From Lucinisca nassula (taxonomy: Eukaryota > Mollusca > Bivalvia > Lucinida > Lucinidae): a stretch of DNA of 64,000 bases. The position numbers were made by a program, and so were the translations under genes. This document shows positions 44,701 to 50,427 of this stretch, piece by piece; the stretch's first letter is position 1; every line of letters begins with the position of its first letter. The notes under the pieces are model-generated. The model was not told the DNA's origin. It saw nothing but the letters and a program-made list of their open reading frames with translations, and searched no databases. The stretch covers positions 130,604,027 to 130,668,026 of the forward strand of contig OY757023.1 of NCBI GenBank assembly GCA_963580285.1. The letters are read 5' to 3'.

Positions 44701-46523
44701 TGCTCTAAAATGAGCTATGCCACCACAAAGCACTAAATACCAACTTCAGTGAAGGAAAGTAAAGCTTTTACTCTTCTGAGAAAGGGGCAATCCATTGGAA
44801 ACAAGGAGTACAGCACTGAACTGAAAATTATGGAGTGTTCAAGATTTTTCTGGGCCAGACTAGCTAGTTTTGGCCAATTAGGCCTCTTCACCCTAACCCT
44901 TCTTTATCAGGAATGCAGTTCTAACAAGTATCTACAATGTATTTGTAGGAGCAGATACGAAGCATCACTTACACCCTTGTGTGAGTGTATGTGTTTATAT
45001 TTGAGTTTAACATCCCACAAACAACTTAGCTCATATTAAGATGGGACCTTTGTTTAAAGACTCATCTGAAAGTCTGGAGAAGCCCGGAATCAAACTCACG
45101 ACCCCTGGTATATGAAGTGAGTAGCTTTACCACTACTCCATCAAGGCTTCTACATATACCCTTGTAAACTCCACTTTTCCAAGTATAAAGTTTTCAGAAC
45201 ATGTATATTTCAATGAACTCATAATTTTTCTGGGGCTTATAAATTGAAGGTCAGGTACCAAGGTTATAAAAAACTGTTTTTAGGCTTAACTCACTTGAGC
45301 AGGAAATTTGTCCTGCTCATAAATTTTAAAATCCCAATAGCTTTTGGCATTTTGAAATTTTATGAACAGGACAAACACACTGCATCCAACCCATACTGCA
45401 TTATCCAGCATTACTTTGAATTTTGTAAATTGTGCCGCAGCCTTTGTTTGCTCGCATAGAATTTTAAAAACAATTGTTTGTTTTTGATAGGAGATCATTT
45501 TATAAAGCAGTTTAGGCCAACAGTTGGTGGTAATGTGCAAGAAAATAAGAAAGTGTGATTTTTTTTTTCGGTACAAATTCTATTTGCCCTAATGGCTGAA
45601 CAGGCAAAACAGTAATTGCCTTGAGTGTTTAATTCATCTACCATCTGAAGTTTTAGCACTTTCTAGCTTGTATATAGATCTGGATAGGCTATATTGTACC
45701 ATATTAGAAATAAATTAAGTTTTACTACCCACCCTAATTTTCCTGCATCAAAATGGCTGCAAATCCATCCAATAGTACTGCAGTTGGGCATGAGAAGACT
45801 GCATATCCTTTTCTGGCTTTTCAGTGGGATGCAGTAAAATAGCATTCTCGGTTAATCTGAATATCAATATAGCCATATACATTTGTATTTTAAAATTTAT
45901 AGGCACGACTGTTTCTTTCTCAAGTGAGTTGAGCATGAAAGGCCTGATACTGGTTCAAGATACCAGATTCTGGAACAGAAAGGAGCAACTTAAACATTTG
46001 ATTTGATAGATAAAATCTTGCATCTGTGTTCTGATGTATAGATTAATTTTGCCACAACCAATTTCGGCTACCAGACTTGAACCAATCAAATTTCTGCATG
46101 TTATTCATTTCTTTTAAATTCACCATCTGAATGCAAATTCATACTGCAAAGTTAGAGCATATCTTGATTCTGAAGGACAAGCTAGGTTAAGAAATGCATC
46201 ATTGGCACATTTAAAAGATTTTACTTGGTGACCAGAACTGGGAACCTCAATATGACTAAAAGTATTATTTTGTAGGCATGTATTTGCAAACATATTCTGC
46301 TAAACCAACATTTTATTGCCTCTACAAGTATATTTTGTATTTAGTAAATTTCTGTCTTACAATTAGATGACTTTATTTTGCAGTGTTTGTGGTTTTCATG
46401 CTGCCCTTTTGGATTATCAACAAGGCCAAGCCAAGCATTGTTATGGATCCATACAGCAGAACTGGCATTTGTTACGAGCCTACAAAGTGCTGCACATGTC
46501 TGTGGCATATTTCTGGCCCCTGA
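20654..46523 (+). CDS. Host gene, 3' part: uncharacterised multi-pass membrane protein, four exons
   Basis: Four exons are supported by splice signals and phase: 20654-20796, 40844-40977, 43707-43773 and 46384-46523 (TGA at 46521). Each has a pyrimidine-rich AG acceptor and a GTAAGT/GTAAGG donor. The phases 1, 0 and 1 join without a break. The encoded segment is strongly hydrophobic: about four membrane spans, for example FLIIVAFLLPVPQFYVVLL, FTIIFCAMVPVP, GLGTFILGIIMIVYTWFA and VFVVFMLPFWII. It ends in a short Cys-rich tail (ICYEPTKCCTCLW). Upstream exons and the start are not identified. The layout loosely recalls the Frag1/DRAM/TMEM150 type of membrane protein, but I would not assign it. 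Intron 20797-40843 contains the 18.3-kb LTR element on the opposite strand. Confidence 0.7.
20824..21050. mobile_element. MITE family F3
   Basis: Ends TAACCCATTTTGTACCAG and TTGGTATAAAAGGGGTTA are inverted; interior palindrome around AGATACCGCAGAACATGGGGTCTG. It lies 28 bp after exon A. Confidence 0.8.
21055..21310. mobile_element. MITE family F1b remnant
   Basis: Contains AAACCCCAGTTTCTATAGAG and the palindromic AACAGCCTGAGTGAGACAGTT centre. The LTR element begins directly after it. Confidence 0.6.
21314..21317. repeat. Target-site duplication, left
   Basis: ATAT directly before the left LTR; the same four bases follow the right LTR at 39617-39620. A 4-bp duplication fits Ty3/gypsy integration. 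Confidence 0.65.
21318..23162 (-). repeat. 3' LTR of the giant element
   Basis: 1,845 bp. On the minus strand it begins TGTGAAACCCAAGG and ends CTTCGGCACGTTACA. It matches 37771-39616 almost base for base. A TATA box (TATATAAA) lies at 22250-22257 and AATAAA signals near 21760-21769. Small reading frames within it, on either strand, are identical in both LTRs and look fortuitous. Confidence 0.95.
22250..22257 (-). promoter_or_regulatory. TATA box in 3' LTR
   Basis: TATATAAA on the minus strand, embedded in a GGGACT/CCCACA-rich segment; the identical box in the 5' LTR is at 38704-38711. Confidence 0.6.
23163..23179 (-). promoter_or_regulatory. Polypurine tract
   Basis: The minus strand reads ATAAAAGTGGGGGGTAA directly before the 3' LTR, the expected primer site for plus-strand DNA synthesis. 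Confidence 0.8.
23180..25141 (-). other. Long 3' untranslated segment of the giant element
   Basis: About 2 kb between ORF3 and the polypurine tract. At 24040-24240 it contains a divergent relative of repeat R4 (ACAACCGCTTAGAGGGTCCA, AATGACCAATATAGTGCTGA), so an old SINE-like sequence has been carried along. I find no convincing coding frame; a 91-codon minus frame at 24756-25031 has no recognisable domain. Confidence 0.5.
25877..25933 (-). other. Two PxDLS/T motifs in ORF3
   Basis: KPLDLTQTS (25919-25933) and EPLDLSII (25877-25891) lie 14 residues apart. PxDLS is the known binding motif for the CtBP corepressor; use here is inferred. Confidence 0.6.
26630..26785 (-). other. Paired zinc-finger motifs in ORF3
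   Basis: First motif: C-x2-C ... H-x4-H (CRYC to HIRNMH). Second: C-x2-C-x12-H-x6-H (CQLC to HVSNYRWH), closer to U1/matrin-type fingers than to classical C2H2 fingers. Confidence 0.7.
27147..27436 (-). CDS. Possible upstream exon of the accessory gene (unrecognised)
   Basis: On the minus strand an AG acceptor (TTTAACTTTGCAG) at about 27435 is followed by an open frame TSQELDKAADGKMFKHSKDK..., through FLMSRLRSHDRTTGPHRRKH and CYVDDLVLVEGADV, to a stop at 27147. An ATG is at 27398. A CAAGTACAAG donor-like site lies near its end (about 27172). No family is recognised; the YVDD here is not in an RT context. It sits between the minisatellite and the zinc-finger frame on the same strand, so it could be an exon of the same spliced RNA or simply chance. 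Confidence 0.35.
27440..27775 (-). other. Spacer with short CTTAATCTGTA repeats
   Basis: At 27655-27760 a unit like TTAGTCTTAATCTGTAGTTT repeats about four times; otherwise no feature. It borders the minisatellite. Confidence 0.5.
27776..29392 (-). repeat. 28-unit minisatellite between pol and ORF3
   Basis: Units of about 52-65 bp, alternating variants, each with a hairpin TCTGATG-NNNNNN-CATCAGA followed by ACCACAGGCTCAGACTGTAA and an A-rich end. I count 28 CTGTAATAA-type ends. On the element's own strand every unit carries TTTTTATTACAG, which resembles a 3' splice acceptor. The array begins 94 bp past the integrase stop. Confidence 0.9.
29486..31174 (-). CDS. Integrase segment of pol
   Basis: Open stretch after the second TAG. 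It begins DFSIEFRNGKKHNNVDCLSR (RNase H end), then a Cys-rich linker (CDCSEV, CGPCAKC), the H-H-C-C zinc part, the D,D-35-E core (STDLLGPLP, LHSDQGKC, NGQAERFNR) and a C-terminal SH3-like part (VGDFVWVEIEA). It would insert the cDNA into the genome. Separated from RT only by the stop at 31175. Confidence 0.9.
   Translation of the reverse strand, partial: DFSIEFRNGKKHNNVDCLSRCPNPWDCDCSEVDNLESLKCGPCAKCTKRYKEMQGDTRIMTNQASEQHPEQAESVRAVNTRSQTGGYIDQILPGPSKTTSTSLNQWLSDQDLARVHRLQSVDPELAPIMNAIVKGERPPHSEVVALSSATRHYWSIWDSLTLRNGCLYKLFYRKDATGCHLQFIVPKVLKKEILAQVHNSLISGHLGQKKTLGKLLQRFYWYNVREDVHMWIVKCDVCASIKPPQRKSRAPMGRMLVGAPLDRISTDLLGPLPLTPRGNRYILLATDHFTKWVEIMAVPDQTAKTCANKLLNEVIARYGCPLTLHSDQGKCYESSIMAELCKLLEIKKTRTSPRNPRCNGQAERFNRSLLRMIKSYLQGEQENWDLNLGCLAFAYRSTPQESTALSPFLLMMGREARIPAELMYGGQCNESCEVQNYGEYVERLRTRMQHAHEVARKHLAVSAKRQGEIYDSKLSVNHFSVGDFVWVEIEASKPGISPKLRALYRGPCIITQKYNDLDFKVQLSQSGLQQVLHHNKLKPYKGENVPEWAKIVKATLESQKRN
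31178..32218 (-). CDS. RT/RNase H segment of pol
   Basis: Open stretch between the two TAG stops. It contains the RT palm (SSFDLTSGFHQVPI, LTMPMGMSNSPACFQRLM, LIYVDDVLVY), the connection (GLGSYYRRFIKGYSDLVRPL) and RNase H (FILDTDASDTQ, YCITDKELLAIRYFTEYYR, SDHQALTYL). This is typical Ty3/gypsy spacing. All catalytic Asp residues are present. Confidence 0.9.
32219..34075 (-). CDS. Protease and N-terminal RT segment of pol
   Basis: Starts at the frameshift site; no ATG is needed. Retropepsin (FTIDTGATKTVIS to FGHDLLS) is followed by a long Asn/Thr/Ser/His-rich linker (residues about 400-480) with six degenerate ~17-codon repeats of SQNIxTHxASxN type. Then comes the RT N-terminus (IEYTIDVGDHPPIKQAPRRV). 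The frame closes at a TAG directly after VRKR. Confidence 0.85.
   Translation of the reverse strand, partial: FKLARTGLFGQQAVPENKGQPQLFLNEKLNHETMLSQVSNLVNMRNAKKLAQEGAQQIEQDCCSSKAPLFNGKNSTDETITDSAPQVTPEQVSATASLKNQTVLRSFGAPTELQCAFEGSKTDQKTSELRSKEASSTEGLSDLKNCEPPVLTTDKKCEGSSLKRIVRSDGFYLEAFLEGRKVVFTIDTGATKTVISKTVYQSIPQSNRPVLSKTMGLTEASGQPLSQLGTAEFTIELAGLQFKADIVVANIEDEGLFGHDLLSMGGAHLLYDECALLFMGMHIPCIRVGSARKIRRITAADRFVIPGNSEKIIEVFISRLEGDDQQETPVLLEPGPEFQDRYCLLMASSLTDLNSRVTHKVRLLNPNIYDISKNQDTAIGTAEDVMEITTVFEENALSHLAPQNTPTNQTSENGTSNQASQNIPTHHASKNDNSHLASQNILTHRASENNNAAPQYISTYPTFRNVNSYPATQYITTHCASQAAISPPTISCKTTHTPSENCRAGLRRVAEEPVPEHLQELYRTACTDRTEAEKARIAQTLNKFQETFSKNEFDLGLTHLIEYTIDVGDHPPIKQAPRRVPVAFAAKEENVLKQLEEQGIIRKSTSPWASPICLVRKR
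34066..35699 (-). CDS. gag: Gag, C-terminal part (capsid, nucleocapsid)
   Basis: The capsid-like core is SVRLPAFSGNSNDSWKVWHA to RFKSVETNRTFKVQFGKRIQ and FLNGLRDKAAKF, matching the Retrotrans_gag pattern. An acidic DYDSDDDYD stretch, then a Gln/Gly-rich linker with QGQG repeats, lead to the CCHC knuckle CFYCSQWGHIKVNC. The frame ends HVNNIDLN-stop at 34066, exactly on the frameshift heptamer. The upstream limit is the MITE junction near 35700; the N-terminus lies at 37138-37662 in the same phase. Confidence 0.85.
34069..34075 (-). promoter_or_regulatory. Programmed -1 ribosomal frameshift site (slippery heptamer)
   Basis: The minus strand reads T TTA AAC in gag phase, directly followed by the gag TAG (34066-34068). 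It is the canonical X XXY YYZ heptamer U UUA AAC. A -1 slip gives TTT AAA and then continues open into pol. A downstream structure was not computed. Confidence 0.8.
35700..37137. mobile_element. MITE-like insertion inside gag
   Basis: Both ends carry imperfect inverted repeats of about 90 bp built from GGTTTTAACCGGTTAAAACC and repeated GGTCAATACT motifs (left 35690-35800, right 37060-37140). No coding capacity. An F2 MITE (35989-36185) is nested inside. The gag phase is the same on both sides, so the insert plus duplication is probably a multiple of three. The exact ends are uncertain by about 15 bases. Confidence 0.7.
35989..36185. mobile_element. MITE family F2, nested
   Basis: Ends TTTAACCCTTATCCTGCTGA and CAGCAGGATAAGGGTTAA are inverted; the centre has a CAGTGTAGGTCTTCAG...ACACTG palindrome. 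It lies within the gag-inserted MITE. Confidence 0.85.
37138..37662 (-). CDS. gag: Gag, N-terminal part
   Basis: ATG at 37662 (MGRRKQNRKQNIDQIASGTS), 108 bp downstream of the LTR end. Basic N-terminus, Ser/Thr/Asn/Gly-rich middle, then a helical AQMSILLQTLIKQQNEANTK segment and CMSGTMNTLRETCEAVKECV. The frame enters the inserted MITE at about 37137 (VGKKP) and stops at 37111. Confidence 0.75.
37745..37766 (-). promoter_or_regulatory. Primer-binding site, tRNA-Leu-like
   Basis: The minus strand reads TGGTGGTACAGCGGTGGGAT, four bases inside the 5' LTR. It resembles the complement of an animal tRNA-Leu 3' end (CCACCGCTGCCACCA) apart from two extra bases, so the tRNA assignment is tentative. Confidence 0.55.
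37771..39616 (-). repeat. 5' LTR of the giant element
   Basis: 1,846 bp, same ends as the 3' LTR. TATA box at 38704-38711. Differences from the 3' LTR seen by eye include CACATCTG for CACCTCTG, TAGCGTGG for TAGTGTGG, GTTAGGG for GTTGGGG and one extra A in an A-run. Confidence 0.95.
38704..38711 (-). promoter_or_regulatory. TATA box in 5' LTR
   Basis: TATATAAA on the minus strand; the likely core promoter for the genomic RNA of the element. Confidence 0.6.
39617..39620. repeat. Target-site duplication, right
   Basis: ATAT after the right LTR, matching 21314-21317. Confidence 0.65.
39625..39800. mobile_element. MITE family F1b, centre duplicated
   Basis: GAACTGCCTCAATGAAGCAGTTC followed again by AACTGCCTCAATGAGGCAGC, flanked by CATAGGTTGTGG/CCACAACCTATG. 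The palindromic centre is partly doubled. Confidence 0.7.
39801..40380. other. Host intron sequence, no feature recognised
   Basis: AT-rich; small open frames on the minus strand (39879-40064, 40236-40565) show no domain. Confidence 0.4.
40381..40800. mobile_element. TIR-type MITE (GATATAACA family), interrupted by a SINE
   Basis: Contains CATTATAACACTGTTC repeats, TTTAGATATAACACGATCGT and GTTATAAAGAGGTTGTGGCG. A second, uninterrupted copy is at 51030-51240. The SINE sits at 40520-40688. Confidence 0.6.
40520..40688 (-). mobile_element. tRNA-derived SINE, family S5
   Basis: On the minus strand it starts with a tRNA-like CCATGGTGTAGTGGTTATGC and ends in GTTAAACTCAAACACTCACT. Copy also at 44985-45152. 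Confidence 0.65.
40844..40977 (+). CDS. Host gene exon B
   Basis: Acceptor ATATTTTATAG, donor GTAAGT at 40978. It joins exon A with a split Gly codon. Encodes FTIIFCAMVPVPRAVKIAFH, then two hydrophobic segments, ending FASKDC. Confidence 0.75.
41093..41398 (+). mobile_element. SINE-like repeat R4
   Basis: AAATAGATGGGCTGCATGAT, CTTAGAGGATCTAAGCCTGC, tail AAACCTCAAATCAAACAAAC. It is inserted into an F2-type MITE, whose GCAAACAGTGTAGATCC half resumes at 41392. Confidence 0.75.
41440..41925. other. Host intron sequence
   Basis: Two short matching ends, AAATAGCTGTGTTTCCACTA and AAACACAGCTATTTTTTT, are inverted at 41451 and 41848, suggesting another ~415-bp TIR element. The interior shows no gene. 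Confidence 0.45.
41926..42120. mobile_element. MITE family F1b
   Basis: F1-type centre AGAACTGCCTTATTGAGACGG with TAGGTTGTTAGTGC and CCAACAAGCAATGT flanks. Confidence 0.65.
42122..42420 (-). mobile_element. SINE-like repeat R4
   Basis: Reverse-complement copy (TTGGAGACATTGCTTCCAAT, GGAAGCATCATGCAGCCC). It interrupts an F1b MITE: GTTAACATG continues at 42425. Confidence 0.75.
42690..43350. mobile_element. Cluster of four F1/F1b MITE copies
   Basis: Successive centres at about 42745-42775, 42915-42940, 43070-43110 and a right-arm-only copy at 43228-43350. The third has the full perfect palindrome GAACCGCCTCATTGAGGCGGTTC. The fourth repeats only the sequence from CCACAACCTATGTCTTGG onward, an apparent arm duplication. 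Confidence 0.7.
43350..43528. mobile_element. MITE family F2, 5' end replaced by an F1b end
   Basis: Palindromic centre TGTAGACCCAGATCAGATGG ... CCATCCGATCAGGATCTACA; right end GATAAGGGTTAA present, left F2 end absent. Confidence 0.65.
43707..43773 (+). CDS. Host gene exon C
   Basis: Acceptor TTTTTTCAG, donor GTAAGG at 43774. Encodes DYSVPELYIMSLCGSWLAGL; the first codon is in phase 0, matching the end of exon B. Confidence 0.75.
43880..44330. mobile_element. F1b MITE with another MITE nested in it
   Basis: Left part AAATCCCAGTTTATATATAG to TTTTCATCA; resumes at about 44272 with GAAAAATAACTTGTTTTGGA. The nested element is listed separately. Confidence 0.6.
44035..44271. mobile_element. MITE with GGGGCCAGTTGTTCAAA ends and a long internal hairpin
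   Basis: Inverted ends GGGCCAGTTGTTCAAAGC and GTTTTGAACAACTGGCCCC. In the middle (about 44118-44195) is a near-perfect hairpin with ~30-bp arms, TTTTGCTGAAAAAATGTGAG and its complement. Confidence 0.8.
44331..44744. other. Host intron sequence, nothing recognised
   Basis: A 132-codon plus frame (44243-44641) spans MITE sequence and has no domain; treated as chance. Confidence 0.4.
44745..44920 (-). repeat. Hammerhead-unit repeat, degenerate
   Basis: Carries the CATTGGAAACAAGGAGTACA block and CCAGACTAGCTAGTTTTGGC. The ribozyme core at 44852-44893 has lost CTGATGA (reads GTGAAGA) and GAAA (reads AAAA), so it is dead. Confidence 0.65.
44985..45152 (-). mobile_element. tRNA-derived SINE, family S5
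   Basis: Matches 40520-40688: GAGTTTAACATCCCACAAAC and CTGAAAGTCTGGAGAAGCCC; the tRNA-like head on the minus strand is at 45110-45150. Confidence 0.65.
45283..45937. mobile_element. TIR element (GCTYAACTCACTTGAG ends)
   Basis: GCTTAACTCACTTGAGCAGG at the left and CTCAAGTGAGTTGAGC at the right are inverted. Similarity extends to a shared CATAAATTTTAAAAT about 30 bp inside each end. Length about 655 bp; no transposase. Confidence 0.6.
45938..46380. other. Host intron sequence before the last exon
   Basis: No repeat or gene recognised. Confidence 0.4.
46384..46523 (+). CDS. Host gene terminal coding exon D
   Basis: Acceptor TTTATTTTGCAG. Completes a split Val codon, encodes VFVVFMLPFWIINKAKPS and a Cys-containing tail, and stops at TGA 46521-46523. 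The 3' UTR runs on, but I see no clear AATAAA before 46700. Confidence 0.7.
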
Positions 46524-47073
46524 ACTTGCTGTAGTTACTCTTCATGGGAAAACATTTGCATGTGAGCGTATAAGAATTTTTCATGAGTATGGATTCAAAA
46601 TAGGCAGATGTCAGGGCCAGTCCAAATTAAGTCTAAGTTAATGTTCCAGTTACTCAGTGGGTATTGAATCCATACAAATTAAAGATGCATTTTCTTGCAT
46701 ACCACATCCTGTTCATTTTCATTTTATTCAATTATCTTATGATTGTTTCCAAAGGAGCAGAATTTTCCCTTGAAGAGCAGACCCCTTGTTGAGAAGGGAG
46801 ACAAAAGAATGTGAGAGTTTCCTCCCCTAAAGTTGCAGCCATTTACCTTAACCCTTGTCCTGCTGAATAAATTAATTTTGCCACACAAATGTATGACAAC
46901 AAGGAGCTTATGACTCAGAGCTTACAGATTTCTCTCTATTTTCTGTAAAGCAGCTAATGTAGGCAGGGTTTGATTTCATTGGTCCCAGAGATCAAAGATT
47001 AACTCTTAGCCAAAGAATTCTTGGGGTCAATATCTGTCAATATTTCAACAACATGCAGACTCCATGATGTGAT
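46524..47073 (+). other. Host 3' UTR/downstream sequence
   Basis: Follows the stop of the host gene. A half F2 MITE (TTAACCCTTGTCCTGCTGAA) starts at about 46850 and supplies an AATAAA at 46865-46870. Whether that is the gene's poly(A) signal is unknown. Confidence 0.4.
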
Positions 47074-48385
47074 GTGGGTTATCGGTACCATAAACTACGC
47101 AAAGCCTTTTCAAAATTTTATAGACGCCATTCTGATTTAATTTCATAATTCAATATTGGACTTAAATCTCTTCTGCAACAAGGTCTATCGGAACCCGAAT
47201 TTTATGGTGACTTAGTATATAAATTCAGAAAAATATATAACCGCAATGACTTCAGCACCCAATTTCGTAAAATCATTCTTCGATATAAAAAGATTGGGTA
47301 CAACATGGATATTATACGACAGACTGCATGCATGGTAGTTAACCCAATCACGGTTGGCAACTTTGCTTCCCTCTTTGATTGCACGCCGGTGGGTCAGGCC
47401 TCAGATTCTATGACGGCTCCAACGTAAAGGCTTATTGAAAATTAAAGAGATAATGTTGGTTGGTGCCTGATGCTCTGTCTCTGGTCGGGCTCATCGGAGT
47501 CTAACTGTTGGTTTTCTTTTGCTCCAGCATTTCAGTGGTTTCTTGCTGTCGAGTCCTCACCGTTGTCTCACCTCTGTGGTTCTTTGATTTCTGTGTTCAC
47601 GGCGATGTTGCACTGATGAGTTAGGAGGCCTTCATGCGGACTGAACAAATTATTTGTCTAAATCGCGACGGCAGTAAGGGCGAGGATTGTGGCCACGTAA
47701 AATCGATTTAAGCCCCCCAGTGGAAATCTTCCACTGACCGTTCCAAGGCGGCTCTTCAGTGGCGATTTATTTATGTTGTTGTTTGTTACTTACTGTGTGT
47801 ATCGGCTTATTGAGAATTAGAGAGATCTAATTCAAGGTAATGTTGGTTGGTGCTTGATGCTCTGTCTCTGGTCGGGCCCATCGGAGTCTAACTGTTGGTT
47901 TTCTTTTGCTCCAGCATTTCAGCGGTTTCTTGCTGTCGAGTCCTCACTGTTGTCTCACCTCTGTGGTTCTTTGATTTTGGTGTTCACGGCGATGTTGCAC
48001 TGATGAGTTAGGAGGCCTTCATGCGGACTGAACAAATTATTTGTCTAAATCGCGACGGCAGTAAGGGCGAGGATTGTGGCCACGTAAAATCGATTTAAGC
48101 CCCCCAGTGGAAATCTTCCACTGACCGTTCCAAGGCGGCTCTTCAGTGGCGATTTATTTATGTTGTTGTTTGTTACTTACTGTGTGTATCACTTGTGTCT
48201 TTTAATTTTGGATGGCCATATGGCCATTTTGTGGGAGAGTAACTGTCCATATGGCCTTCCTTTGTTTAGGTTTCCATTATGGTCTGGTCGCTTAATGTTT
48301 GTATTTCTTTCCCTTTGGTGTCTTTTATGGATGGAGTAAGTTAATTGTATCAATTCCTGATCTTTGTTTTACTTCTACTTTTTAT
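47074..48385 (+). mobile_element. Penelope-like element, 5'-truncated, with tandemly doubled 3' UTR
   Basis: Starts inside the RT C-terminus (GGTTATCGGTACCATAAACT, as at 10474) and reads to ACGGCTCCAACGTAA at 47427. The 3' UTR unit then occurs twice, at about 47430-47805 and 47806-48385, sharing CATGCGGACTGAACAAATTA. The RT part is 93-97 percent like the first copy by eye and keeps a 15-bp segment deleted there. Confidence 0.8.
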
Positions 48386-48655
48386 TACCTGACAAGTACT
48401 TATATAATAAATGCCGTTTGCAAAGTTAGAACTTCTCATGTTCAGCAGGATAAGCGTTAAGGAAATAAGTAAGGCATTAGAGTGAATATAACCATAAAAG
48501 AAAGCATTATAACATGTGCATTTGTTAATAGCTATCATTTTACATGATTCATCTTTTCTCGTCACTGGTTATCCATGTTATTTTTGTAGAATGTTAGGTT
48601 AACACACCTATGGACCATAGTGAAGTCTTTTCTGTCTCAGAATCTTCCATCTTTC
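48386..48655. other. Intergenic sequence with a half F2 MITE end
   Basis: CATGTTCAGCAGGATAAGCGTTAA at 48437-48461 is an isolated F2 end; nothing else recognised. Confidence 0.45.
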
Positions 48656-48659
48656 TAGC

Positions 48660-49036
48660 CATTACGAAAACACGACTATACAAATAGTATATATACATTG
48701 TAAATTTTTTGGCCGAAACTAGGAAAATTTTTATATAAAAAATGTTGATGTTTTAAAAATTTCTTATTTCTGCTCAAAATAAAGATTGTGTGCGCACATT
48801 AGAATCGCCTCATTGTGGCAGTTGTAAAGAGTACCCACAGTCTATAATTGCTCAAAATATAAATTGTAGGCTCACATTAGAACCGCCTCATCAAGGCAGT
48901 TCTAACGAGTACCTACAATCAATTTTTACTGCAGAAATGAGAAAAGTACGAGTTTGCCCTGTAAACCCCAGTTTTACTGTATAAAACAAGGGTTACAGCG
49001 GGGATCAGAATGATATAGGCATGCTTTCGTGATGAA
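48660..49036. mobile_element. MITE family F1 with doubled centre
   Basis: Left end CATTACGAAAACACGACTAT, right end ATAGGCATGCTTTCGTGATG. Two successive central blocks, one at about 48795 (GAATCGCCTCATTGTGGC) and one at about 48880 (GAACCGCCTCATCAAGGC). Confidence 0.75.
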
Positions 49037-49039
49037 TTT

Positions 49040-49225
49040 GATAAAGGTCTTATTTCTGCTGCAATTATTGATTGTTTGTACACATTAAAACTATCTGATT
49101 GAGGTGGTTATAATAAGTACACAAAATCTGTGTTTTAGAGCAAAAATAATTCATACCCTTGGAAACATTAATTTTTTCCATGTAATGTTTGGAATTCAAG
49201 GGTCTTCATAACAGGGACTAGTTAA
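49040..49225. mobile_element. F1 MITE remnant
   Basis: Centre AAACTATCTGATTGAGGTGG with flanks CTTATTTCTGCTG and TTTTAGAGCAAAAATAA. Confidence 0.55.
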
Positions 49226-49389
49226 CATGATGAGATCAGTGTTTTAAGTAGATAAAAAATAATGTTGACCCTTTATATGCCCCCGCCTTCAGCATGATGC
49301 CGAGGGATATATTGTTTTGGTTTTCAGTGCATGTTCGGTGTCTGTGTACATATGTACGTCCATCTGTACAGCTGTATGTACATATGTAC

Positions 49390-49980
49390 CTATCCTGTAA
49401 CCTCAGGTTAAGACATTTGTACCAGAACCTGAATTTTTACGAGACTGAATTTTCTAAACCATTTGATGGATTTGGTTCATACATGTATTTGGCATGATGA
49501 TGAATTTAAGTCCAAAGTTTAATTTAGCAATATCCCGCCCATGCTCATGACCTCAAGGTCAATGTCACACACTTAAAAAAAAAAAAGATAATTTTTTTTT
49601 TTCTGAGCTCATATTTTCCAGACCATATAATGAATTTGCTTCATATTTGTTATGGTGATAGATACAGGTCCAAAGTTATATTCATCTTAACTCCAAACCC
49701 TGCCTATCACCTCAAAGTCAAGGTCAGTAACTTAGAAGTTTTTAATGTAAAAGTTTTTTAAGAGCTAATATTTTCCAAACCATATGATGGAATGGCTTCA
49801 TATTTAATATGATGATAGATACAGGTCCAAAATTTCATTCAGCAAACGCCTCCCCCCTGCCTTGCTGCTGCCCATGACCTCAAGGTAAAGTCTCAGACTT
49901 AGAAATTTTCCATGATATCCAATGGTTTAATCAATTACTACCACTTATGCCCATGACCACAAGGACACTTATCCTGGCAA
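49390..49980. repeat. Degenerate ~150-bp tandem repeats
   Basis: About four diverged units sharing CCAAACCATATGATGGA, TTCATATTT, GATAGATACAGGTCCAAA and GACCTCAAGGTCAA. Related in style to the satellite at the right end of the window. Confidence 0.7.
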
Positions 49981-50117
49981 GCTATGCTATCTGATGACAG
50001 GTGTTGTTTGAACATTTTTTTTTAGGTCGAGGTGGGCCCTGTGGGATGGGCATCTGTCTTATTGACATATTTCTAGTTAAGTCTTATTTTCCTCCATATA
50101 AAATATGGTTTACAAAT

Positions 50118-50399
50118 ACACGAAAACATGCCTATACAAATACATACATTGTAAATTTTACCGCCGAAAAAACAAAAATTTTAACATGAAAATTGTGATA
50201 TTTTTCTTAATTCTGCTCAAAATATAGATTGTGGGTACATGTTAGAACCGCCTCATAGAGACGGTTCTCATGAGTACCCAAAATCTATATTTTAGAGCAG
50301 AAATAAGAAAAGTAAGGTTTACCCCTGTAAACCCCAGTTTTACTATATAAAAGTGGGGTTCAAGGCGGTCAAAATTATATAGGCCTGTTTTCGTGGTGA
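50118..50399. mobile_element. MITE family F1, well preserved
   Basis: Left ACACGAAAACATGCCTATAC, right ATAGGCCTGTTTTCGTGGTG, centre AGAACCGCCTCATAGAGACGGTTCT. Confidence 0.8.
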
Positions 50400-50427
50400 C
50401 AAAGATAATGTATTAGACTTGTAAGCA

